From assembly GCA_022496185.1 (NCBI GenBank), contig WTXG01000001.1:1984001-2048000 (forward strand): a DNA stretch of 64,000 nt, given 5' to 3'. Positions 33,155 through 42,208 of this stretch are shown here, piece after piece. Position 1 is the stretch's first letter. Every line of letters begins with the position of its first letter. The position numbers and the translations under genes were made by a program. The notes under the pieces are model-generated. The model did no database searches. It was given only the letters and a program-made list of their open reading frames with translations, and was not told where the DNA came from. The stretch comes from Multifurca ochricompacta. Its lineage: Eukaryota > Basidiomycota > Agaricomycetes > Russulales > Russulaceae.

Positions 33155-33623
33155 GAAAACAACTAGTGGAGTGTAGCATCGGGGCCGGTGATCGTGGGTC
33201 TAACTCGAAGGCAAGATACTTCAGAGCACGTCTTACTGGAGATAGAAAAGAAAGCTGGGCTATATACGAGATTTGGATAAGAGGATACGATGATTAGACA
33301 AATGGAGATTGTATTGTTTTTAACAACCCCTGGACACGAACTTTTCAATACAACGGCCAAGTGATTACGTCAAAAGGTACGAACAAGATGATGGGGGAGA
33401 CGGCGGGGAACGGGAAATCCGAATCACGTTCGCCCGAGTCCAGAGCTCTCGTGGCTCGCGGCTCGCACGCACGAGCAAACTTGGTGTTGCCCCACAGTGC
33501 ACAGCGCAACAGCGCAACCCATCTACCGCCCCTTTCCTTTCGCAAATCTCTTGCTCCCAGAAAACTACATCCTCCTTCCCATCGCTTTACTCTCTTATTG
33601 TACTCCCCTCAACGCTCACCAAC
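33155..33623. other. Intergenic region upstream of the NIPSNAP gene
   Basis: No gene seen. The last 120 bp before the start codon are CT-rich (for example CCGCCCCTTTCCTTTCGC near 33528-33545), as in other promoters of the window. Confidence 0.45.
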
Positions 33624-34859
33624 ATGCTCTCTTGTTTGGTCTCTAAGTTTCCCCGCGTCATGGTTCCCAATGTCCGGCGTGCGATTTCTGTACAGGTACC
33701 TGCCTCGCCCCGCGCCCGATCCCGCGCTGACAGTATCAATCGTACCGCTCAGTCCATCCTGCATGGCTCGCAGGAGGCCAAGGAAGCCGGTGACGAAGAA
33801 GTTCAGCATCACTCACGCCTCATTGCGCGTGGAAAATACCTCCACGGGATTGAAAGTACGACCCGCCCTATCCATGCGTCAACCATCTAACTCAGTACCC
33901 CAAACCGTGTTGTCCCCAGTTCACCGAGTTAAGCCAGACAGTGTCAAGGGGTATAAGAAAGCCGCGTACGTCCATATGCTATGCATTCATATATTCAGAC
34001 ATTGTTCATTATACGTAGTGAGCGTTATTTTACTGGGTTGAGGGATGACCCGGAGCTTCGCATCAAACTCTCAGGTAACTTCGAGGCTATCGTTGGGGAG
34101 CAAGATACATTTTGTGCGTACTCTCATTTTTGATTGTAGAGATGACGTTCAGTATATTTCCCAGATCATGTCCTGGAGTATGAGAATCACTCCGGCGTAG
34201 ACAATGCATGGAAGAGAGATCCGGGTTCTGAGGTTTGTCGTGCATGTTTTAGACTTTCCGAGTTTTTTTTAAAATACTCTCTCTCAGCATGAGAAAGCCC
34301 GTGACGCATTGCTGCCCTTTCTTCGATCCCGTACTACACAACTTGCACAGGAGTTTGCTTTCTTGCCGACTTCTCCCCCCATGAGGAAGGCGGTATTTTT
34401 GAGTTGCGCGCGTACCAGTTGAACCCTGGTGCACTACTCGAATGGGAAGCCACATGGTGCGTCTCTCATATCACGTTCTGCCACCATATATAGTTCATGG
34501 CATTATAGGCGAAGAGGTATAGAGGCTCGTAAGAAACTCGTTCAGCCTGTAGGTGCATGGTATGCACAAGTCGGCCGGCTTCACCAGGTGTACCATCTTT
34601 GGCAGTACCCGTGCGTACCCTTAGCTACGGTTATCCAGGGCGCTGATCCGCGTTTTCTCGAAACGCGCAGAAACCTCGAGACCCGTAAGGAGATGCGTGA
34701 AAATGCGTGGCAAGTAGACGGTTGGGCAGATACTGTGCACAAGGTGGATCCCTAAATTATTGTCTATTACGCGTCTAACCTGACCTATAGACCTCACAAC
34801 TCGCGAGGTCGATGGACTCGATCATTCTGACGCCGTTACCTTTCAGCCCGCTTAAATGA
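33624..34859 (+). CDS. NIPSNAP family protein (mitochondrial)
   Basis: Begins MLSCLVSKFPRVMVPNVRRA, a basic N terminus without acidic residues that would serve as a mitochondrial presequence. Multiple exons join to HRVKPDSVKGYKKAAERYF, GLRDDPELRIKLSGNFEAI, YHVLEYENHSGVDNAWKRD, then the second NIPSNAP (ferredoxin-like alpha+beta) domain GGIFELRAYQLNPGALLEWE, RRGIEARKKLVQPVGAWYAQ, VGRLHQVYHLWQYP and the end SMDSIILTPLPFSPLK; stop TGA 34857-34859. The two-domain layout and these motifs are diagnostic. NIPSNAP1/2 in animals are matrix proteins that mark damaged mitochondria for mitophagy; the fungal role is unclear. Confidence 0.93.
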
Positions 34860-35197
34860 CGGGATAGAATGAGAGTGGCTAGTTGATCTTAGCCACATTA
34901 ATATTGTTTGGGCTCGAACTTGGACTATTTTTAAGTTGTATATTTGTGCCTTTTGCCAAAGTGCCAAAGCCTCGGGCATCGGCTAACCAGGAACTCGTGA
35001 CATTTACAACACGTGACTGCGCGTGATCTTCATTGCTGCTTGCTAAAGTTTATTACTCAGACGTCATGGCATCTAAGTAGCTATCCCACAGCCCACAGTC
35101 CCAGCTGGTATTTAAACCACTAGGGATTCCACCATTAGATACCAACACAATCTCTCTCTCTCTCATCAGTCAGTCAATAACTTCGAACTTCGAACCA
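34860..35197. promoter_or_regulatory. Promoter region of the glutaredoxin gene with (TC)n
   Basis: 338 bp without a gene. It has a (TC)n run at 35152-35166 some 30 bp before the start codon and TATTTAAA at 35109-35116, a plausible TATA element about 85 bp upstream of the ATG. Confidence 0.5.
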
Positions 35198-35744
35198 ATG
35201 TCTTCTCCCAAGGAAATCGTCGACGCAAGTATCCAGCGCTATCTCAACTCACTCGCATACATACTGATCGATACTGATCGATATATGTAACTGCAGAATG
35301 CTGTCAATGAAGGCACGATTGTCGTTTTCTCGAAGAGTTGGTGCGGATATTCCAGGAAAGCCAAAAAACTCCTCGCAGAGGAATACCCCGAAGTCACGCC
35401 TGTCATCTTCGAGTAAGGTCAATTATTACTACCACAAATGACCGCATATATTGACGTCATAGTTAGACTGGACGAAAGGGAAGATGGTCAGGCACTCCAG
35501 GATTATTTGCTAAAGAAAACCGGTCAGAGAACCGTGCCCAACGTCTTCATCAGTGCGTATCATAATTTGCTTTTTACCCGAGTGCTGTCTGAAGCGCGTT
35601 GCGTTTTTGTAGAGCAAGAGCATATTGGGGGTAAGTTGCGACCCTCTTGTTTTGTTGTCATTAGCTAGACGCTCCTATGCTTTAGGCTCGGATGATCTGG
35701 CAGCCCTTCACCGTGCGGGAGGAATCAAGTCTCTTCTCAATTGA
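35198..35744 (+). CDS. Glutaredoxin, CGYS active site (101 aa)
   Basis: Five exons close in frame: 35198-35224, 35297-35412, 35467-35552, 35613-35630 (18 nt) and 35686-35744. Motifs: strand VNEGTIVVFSKSWCGYSRKA with the active site Cys-Gly-Tyr-Ser, the cis-Pro motif QRTVPNVFI, the glutathione-binding HIGGSDDLAAL and the end GGIKSLLN. The fold and length are those of a class I (CPYC-type) glutaredoxin, yet the second cysteine of the active site is Ser, so it can only use a monothiol mechanism or bind an Fe-S cluster; related CSYS/CPYS forms are known in plants and yeast. Intron 1 begins with GC (GAC|GCAAGT ... CTGCAG); GT-based alternatives give stops. No signal peptide or presequence, so probably cytosolic. 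Confidence 0.92.
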
Positions 35745-36090
35745 AGTAATTTCTTCCAACCAGGTTTTAGCTTTCCCAGCGAGGTTGTCGATAAGGGTAT
35801 ATCAGTGACATTGGTTAGGATAGATGATTTTTGCAATTGGCTATGATATTCAAACTGCCAAGGCCTGTCTCTTGTTGTACTTTCGCTATCGCCTTAATGT
35901 GAATGGCATTATCAAAATCAATCAAAATAATAAGGCAATAAGGCTGTTGGCTGGTTGGTGATGGTTGCAGGTTGCTGGCCTGCAGCTATTCGGATATATA
36001 CAGTAAATGCTAAGAATGTCTGTGTCTGTGTCTGTGTGCTACAAGGTAGTCATGAGAATGAGAACAGAACGTATAGAAAGTCCGTCATAA
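35745..36090. other. Convergent intergenic region, glutaredoxin / TPR gene
   Basis: 346 bp between two 3' ends. It holds a TGTGTCTGTGTCTGTGTG repeat near 36019-36037 and no coding signal. Confidence 0.5.
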
Positions 36091-38744
36091 TTAAGCGTCC
36101 TCTGCACCGTCGTCGTATCCAGGTCCATATTCCATGATGCCACCAGGAGGAACTTTAGAATGTACAGCGTCCCATTTGAGATCAGGTCGGTCGGCGTTCT
36201 CAACGAGATCCATGTTCAACTTTGCTGCCTCCGTTTTCCAAGGTATAGCCTCCGCTTCACGTCCTAACTCTCTCAAGCAGGAGAAAACGTCCATGAGCAA
36301 ATGAGTGAGGAGTTGCTCATGGGTAGTCCGTTTTAAATCCTTCCGTTCTCTGTGCACCTGCACCGCTTCCTTGGCAAATCCGAGCGCTCTTTCGGTGCCC
36401 AAGAGGCAGGAAGACGCCAATCTGAGAGCCATGACGAACGCAGGAGCGTATTGATTCGGGTTCTGCGACCATCCACCTCTCAGGATGCCGACGGCCTCCT
36501 CCGCGGGCGCAGCTGCCTCCTGGAGCCTTTTAGCTTCAAAAAGGTTCGTTGCTATCACCACGAGAACAGCAGCCAGGGTATCCGAATCACGGATTGAAGC
36601 TTCGCGGAAGAGGCTAACTGCGTGTTGAGCCATGTCGAAGGACTCCGGTTCTATATGTTCGTCGACCGTGCGCAGTTGTGTAAGGAATCCAAGTGCCTCG
36701 GCGTAGTGAGGTGCGAATGCCTGAGGTGCGGCAGTGTAGAGGGTCCGGTATAATTCAACCGCTTCTTCCGCGCGTTTTCGTGCTTCCCAGTAGAACCCCA
36801 CTACTTGCAAGTAACGCGACGTAAGGACGAGCGCGTAGGCGAGGAAGGTCTTGAATGTAGGACGTTCGGGGGTCAAGTCTCGCAGATGCCTGACTGCTTC
36901 CACACCCGCCACGTACGCAGACCCTCTTTCTCCCAGTGCGGTGAGCGCTCTCGCTTTTATGAGAAGCGTGATTATAAGCGCCGGACGTGAATCCACCACA
37001 CCGATGAGAGCGCGAGCGGACTTGATCGCCGCCTGTGCCACATCCAATGCCTCGCGGTACTCCTCCATGTTCACGAGAAGGTATGAGAGGGAGGCTCGAG
37101 CCAGGGCCAGAAAATGTTTCAGATGGGGTTTGTCTTCTCCAAGGGCACTCAAAATGTTCACCACCTCCATTGCTACGGCCTTTGCTTCTGACTTCTTCCC
37201 GGAAGCGTTAAGTAATGAAGCCTGGACGTGGAGGGCTTTCGCGAGTTGAACGCCTTGGAGCGCTTGCTCCTCGTAACATAGTTGTACGGCGCCATGTGCA
37301 GCAATCATGGCACTGTCGCTCCTCCCTAATTCAACGAGCACTCTAGCCTGCAGAGAAAGAATTGCAGCGAGGTCACGGCGGTGCATTTCCTTGTCGTGAT
37401 GGTAGAGACTGCGACGAACTCGCAGAGCCCAGGTGGCGACAGTATATGAATACTTATGCATGCATAAGTCTTCAAGAGTTTGAGAAAGGTCAAAGAGCCT
37501 GTTTGCTGTTTCCGGATCCCCCTTCTCCATGCTGGAGGCGTCCAAGGAGTAGAAAAGATCTACAGCGTGTCTGACAGCTACGTCCCAACTATAGCCCGAG
37601 ATGACGACAGGGTATGACTCGATAGGTTTGACACCTTGGAAGTGGTCGTGTGGAGGGCAGAGGTCAGGCGAAGTGAATGACGCGATTCGCATCAACAAGC
37701 GGATCTCCAGACGTCGTAACTCGAGCGTAAGGTTACTGTGAGTTGACGGATAGACGCCCTGACATAGAGTTTCAAGAATCTTGAGAGGAAGTGACGGCGA
37801 GAGTAGCAAGATATACCTTAGGACCTGATGGCTTAGAAATGGAAACGGCGACATGTCGGTCCACTTTGCCATTTTGGATCTTCCCTAGAGGAGAACCCGC
37901 ACGGCCTTGAACATTGTTTCGCATCTCCGTCAGGACAGTAGCCCAGTCTTCAGGACCAACCGTACCCCATTCTTCCAACTCTTCAGCCGCCTTTGAGGTC
38001 CTCCTTGAAGGACGAGAAACTTCTCGTGTATGTGCTCGTTCACTACGCCGTTCGATAGTGCCTCTAGCGCTTGTTTTTCCGGAATTCCCGGTACGTTCCT
38101 CGATATAAGGTGGTGAAACAGCTCGCTTCGCGGGTGGTCGCGATGAACTGCTGGGTCCAGCAGCGTTTGACTTCTGATCGTGCTCCTTTTCATGCCGTTC
38201 GACGACCGCCTGATGGAATTACCTGAGCGTTATAGAAGGGGGAGGAGCAGAATGGGAATTTCACCTCAAAGTCGCTGTAAATGGCACGTATTCTTTCACG
38301 AAGACGTATGAAATCATGCTCTACATGTTTGCCGACCATCCACCTGGGTAATATGGCGGAAACACGGAAAATTCCCTTTTTCTTGATGGAATAGCGCAGA
38401 CATTCAGCGCGCGTTGTTTCGAGGTTACTGAAAAAATTGGGTAAATCAATAGGTGGGGAGATGTATTTTGCTATTCTCGGGGCACCTTTGGAGTGCACTC
38501 AACGGTTGTTGTAGTTCTGTTTCAAGATATCCAGTAGCCCCACATCGTTGCAAGAGCGAGACCAGGCGATCAAGCACATCCAGTGTGTCTTTCCATGACT
38601 CATGTAATTGTTTATGGCTGGCTATAATCTACAAACAGGGTTTGGCGCACTCTCTAAAGATAGTAAAATTTAACTCACCACTTCTACAGTATTTTGAATT
38701 TGATGGACAACGGTGGTCAGCTGGTCCGGGGTTGGCATAGTCAT
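36091..38744 (-). CDS. Tetratricopeptide-repeat protein with helical N-terminal domain
   Basis: Exons on the minus strand from ATG 38742-38744 (MTMPTPDQLTTVVHQIQNTV) join across about five introns. N-terminal part, about residues 1-125, is all-helical: IIASHKQLHESWKDTLDVLD, RLVSLLQRCG, SNLETTRAECLRYSIKKKG, MVGKHVEHDFIRLRERIRA. A basic, Ser/Pro-rich linker follows (AGPSSSSRPPAKRAVSPPYI). The last large exon (ending 36091) contains repeated TPR-like helical pairs (ARVLVELGRSDSAMIAAHGA, ARASLSYLLVNMEEYREALD, KARALTALGERGSAYVAGVE and others) and an acidic tail. The splice GPK|ILETLCQG near 37773-37817 removes a stretch that otherwise stays open as a false N terminus. The pattern, helical domain plus degenerate TPRs, occurs in large basidiomycete families of unknown function, some linked to NLR-like proteins; that link is inference. 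Confidence 0.7.
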
Positions 38745-39391
38745 CGTCGAAGAAACAGGCAAGTAGGAAAAGTGAGTATAGGTGTCAGGTATAACACCCC
38801 TCCCAAAGGAGGGCGATGCACAATGAGGTGGGCGTCGTGTAATGGTGAAGTGATCCCTTGCTGCGAAGGATGATACCCCTTGCCCCAATCATGGAGGGGT
38901 TGGAGCACAGCTTTAAAACCATGCATCCATACATACATTGAACACGGGGGGGGGGACAATTGGGGGCACGGTCAATCTGTCGTAATGCGGAGATTGTCTA
39001 ACCATCCATGATTGTTAGAGGTAATAGGCACCTGGAAGGTGTGGAATAGGAATGGTACGCTGTCCTAAGCCCTCGGGTCTTAAACACACGTCACCCTTCT
39101 CACGCTGATATACCTTGCGCCATGGTCGTCTAAGGATCCTGAGAGTTGTAGATTAATACCGTCCAGCCGGCGGACCCTAGGCGATGCGATGACGTAAGGC
39201 ATGGCATGGAAGAAACATTAAAGACACGATCACGGAGAGGAGACTGGTATATATCATATCATATCATTACAGTATCCCAATTTCGCCACCGCCCAACCTA
39301 CTACGTCCATTTGTATGCTATATGGTATTGGTATCGCGACTAAATCCCCTCGAAACTTAGATATACAGTCTATGGTTTCTCAATAGCAAGC
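38745..39391. other. Intergenic region between TPR gene start and lipase 3' end
   Basis: 647 bp without a supported gene. Contains a G-run (38946-38954) and CATATCATATCATATC near 39250-39266. Both neighbours are on the minus strand, so it holds the TPR promoter and lipase 3' flank. Confidence 0.45.
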
Positions 39392-41341
39392 TTACCGGTC
39401 GCCATCACCTCTATCAGAGGACGCGTCCCACGGGTCCTCCTCAATCGACTCTGGCTCAGGCTGCACGCCGTCCACCTCGCGCGCGAGGTGGTCTGCCATG
39501 GCGAGATAGAACGTCGCCGGATGAAACTTTATGTCGCGTCCGCGAAGGCGTGCCCAGCTGTATCGCGCAGTGTTAACCCATCCAACGAGGTCGAGGTGAC
39601 TGGCATCCTGGACTGTACCGAGGTATATTCCCTGGGAAAGGTTGATAAGTATACACAAAAAGTAGTGGCCGTATGGGAGTGGCGTACCCATTTCGCAGAT
39701 TCGACCGAGACAAGGCCATCGTTCGGGCCCTCTTTATCGAGAATTACCGAATGCGGCCACCTGCAAAGGGTGAAGTATGAGCGATTTGATAAGCGAAGGG
39801 GAGGGGAGTGTGAACTCACTTCCATGTATCGATTAACCCTGGGGTGTATGTCGCACCCCAACTAAAGTATTTGATGGATGGTAAATCGGGTGTGTGTTGA
39901 TTGAACTTGTGCATGGCTGATGGCGTGAGACACGTGAACGCTGAACCATCGCCGCCGCCATTCGGAAGCATGTCGAGAAGCGAGAGGAATGACGGAAAGC
40001 GTTCGGGGCCGACCGTGTCGAGAAAGTGATCCGCAAATGAAGATCCACGGTGCGGGGTTGATATTGTGGTAATAGAGAGGATGTGAAAGGTGTGCGCGCA
40101 TAAGTTTGAAGCGAGGTAGCGACAGTCGAGGCCCCCCTAAGCGCCAAAACTTAGCGCTAGTCGTCAGCAACAATAGACTGGTTGCGAGCTTACCATGCTA
40201 TGACCTGAATACATAATGAGCGCAGAGTTCGAGATGGGTGATGGAGACTTACCGAGGAGGTGAACTGAACGGCCCGCGTACGTGTCTTCGATCTTGCGCT
40301 CGAGCACTCTAGCACGTTCAATTGGAGAGCTTGTCGCAGGGACTCGAGTCATGAGCACTTCGATTCCATTCGCTTGCAGGACTTCCTTGATCCCTCGCCA
40401 GTGGGTCACCTCGAGGGGGGCAATGGATGGACCAATAGTGACGGAGTCAAAGCCAAGGAGACCATGACAGAAGACGATTGGATGTTTCGGGGACAGATCT
40501 ACAGGGAACAAGTGAGGGGAGAAAAATACGAAAGAATGCGGGGGCCACGCACATTTCTTGTGAATATGGATCTGCTCTTCCTCAACGGTCGGAGCTCTAT
40601 CTTCTTCACTGAGGAGAGGATCGACCCTCTGTTTATTATCGTTCTGGAACCACCAACGCGATGACGCTGCGGACGTGCTGAAGAAAGCCCTCGGAGAGGA
40701 GGAAGAGGCACGGGATGTGCGCCTGAGGCGGGCCGATGGACCGCTACTTCGGATGCGAAGAGAACGGAGGGCATCCAAGGAGGAACGCTCTGGAGGGGAA
40801 TATTGGAGGAAGATGGGTGCACCAGGAGACTGGGAGTCTTCTAGCGGGTCAAAGGGCCTCGTGGCGGGAGCGAGGTTGGAGATAGACGCCGTGGGAAGGG
40901 CACTGCGGGTGAGAGTACGAAGAAAGGATGGGGAACCGGGCAGAGGGAAAGGGGGAGGAACAGCCTTTGGTGGACGCTTAAGGGTAGGGTGGGAGGTGAA
41001 AGGAGGGGGGATGTGAGGGCGTCGAGCAGATTTTGTATGGGGGAGGCTGAACGAGAGAGCGGTGGAGAGTCGGGCGACTGCAGGTGGATTGACGTTGTGG
41101 AAAGGTTAGTCTGACCATACCAGCGTACGACCGGATGTGGAGGCTTATGAGGAGATTTCTGGGAAGTAGGGGGTCTTGCAGGCATATCTTGAGGATTCAT
41201 AGGACCTGGCCTAAGTTTGATACCAAGAGGATGGGATCTAGCGCCGGAAACCATGTTGGTTGAGGGTTGCGTGTCCTGCTCAAAGGGGTATCGGTATCTT
41301 GGTATGTTAGATGAAGATGAAGGATAAATATGAGAATTCAT
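39392..41341 (-). CDS. Alpha/beta-hydrolase lipase, TGL2-like
   Basis: Triacylglycerol lipase-type hydrolase. Seen in order: HPIVFCHGLLGFD (oxyanion region), the elbow GHSMGGLDCRYL, STPHRGSSFADHFLD, GPNDGLVSVESAKWG with the likely catalytic Asp, and VQDASHLDLVGWV with the catalytic His; stop at 39392. The catalytic Ser is in an 11-nt microexon at 40194-40204 that encodes most of the GHSM motif (donor and acceptor both canonical). The coding frame stays open upstream to about 41080 without an ATG (the codon at 40776-40778 is TTG), so I extend the gene to ATG 41339-41341 (MNSHIYPSSSSNIPRYR) through an unresolved intron near 41065-41110. The N-terminal 200 residues are Pro/Ser/Arg-rich and precede an Arg/Ser-rich presequence-like part (RLRRTSRASSSSPRAFF), compatible with mitochondrial targeting as for yeast Tgl2. 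Confidence 0.82.
40194..40204 (-). other. 11-nt microexon with the lipase catalytic serine
   Basis: On the minus strand the order is CTCG|GTAAGT ... CAG|GTCATAGCATG|GTAAGC ... TTAG|GGGGGCCTCGAC. Joined, these read L-G-H-S-M-G-G-L-D. Without the microexon the nucleophile elbow is lost and the frame breaks. Confidence 0.85.
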
Positions 41342-41458
41342 GACAATGACAAGCGGGAGATATTCGCTTCATAACCGTTTGAGGTTGAGGTAGTCGGAAG
41401 AGCTGAGTCTTGTCTCGTCATTAAACCTGTACCTGTCTGTACCTGCGTACCTGCGACA

Positions 41459-41861
41459 ATGACACGTCCTAAACTACCTTCCGTGCTTCAATCACAGGCC
41501 GCTGTTCAAGATGGTGAGTTCGTGGAGAGGAGTGGAGTGTACTGTACTATATTTATTTTTTTATGATTACAGTATCGACAACTAAGGATCAGATCAACAC
41601 TGGTCTTGCCAAAGCAACCAATCCCTCCGAGTAAGGTGGTTTGGTGGTGTGTATTATTGAACTGAACTCTCTACAGGACACCCATATTTATTTGTGCATT
41701 CACTGGTACTTGCTTGCCTCACCCAATGATATATGATATATTATAATGATGATGATATAGGTTGTAACCGTTTGTTTCCATCCCGTGAACGTATCATGTC
41801 ACATAGAAAACGCGATCATGATTCTGAAGACGATGGGAATATCATCACCTGGAATGAGTGA
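41459..41861 (+). CDS. Small single C2H2 zinc-finger protein (80 aa)
   Basis: Four small exons close exactly in frame: 41459-41513, 41573-41630, 41677-41705 and 41761-41861, all with GT-AG introns. The protein begins MTRPKLPSVLQSQAAVQD, has a polar middle, and then a zinc finger with C-x4-C-x12-H-x4-H spacing (ICAFTGCNRLF followed by PSRERIMSHRKRDHD), ending in an acidic tail (SEDDGNIITWNE). One C2H2 finger in so short a protein with no other domain is unusual for a DNA-binding factor; an RNA- or protein-binding role is equally possible. No family name recognised. All exons are too short to appear as an ORF, so this gene is easily missed. Evidence is the perfect joint closure of three introns and the intact finger across two junctions. 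Confidence 0.7.
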
Positions 41862-42208
41862 TGATCCGCTTCTTGACCGCGGATTGTACTGTACTTGTGG
41901 TTGAATTTAAAAAAAAGACAGACAATAAATAATAACCATTGGGAGTTGAGGGAGGGTTGATTTCGTTTCGAGCACAAAGGTACGGGTACGGGTAAGGAGC
42001 GCGGAACGCATACAATCCTAGTCGTACTACCTCCCTCACTCCCTCCGTCTCTCTCCTCCCTTTGACATCATTCTCACTCTCTCACTCTTTCACTTCCCAT
42101 CTCTCCTCCTCCTCCCTTTCCCTTCCTCTCCCTTTCCCTCTCTCCCTTTCCTCATTCTCCCTTGCCACCTTAGCCATACCGTCCATTCTAGGTACGAGAA
42201 CAAGGAGA
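41862..42208 (+). promoter_or_regulatory. Promoter/5' UTR region of the kelch gene with CT-rich tract
   Basis: A long pyrimidine tract at about 42030-42165 (CTCCCTCACTCCCTCC, CTCTCACTCTTTCACTTC) lies 45-180 bp before the start codon. It explains the long Leu/Ser/Pro and Glu/Arg/Lys frames seen on both strands here. Confidence 0.6.

Noticed and set aside
37772..37872. MAKWTDMSPFPFLSHQV as start of the TPR protein
   Set aside because: The frame is open only because it reads through an intron; joining GPK to ILETLCQG is better supported and connects the upstream exons.
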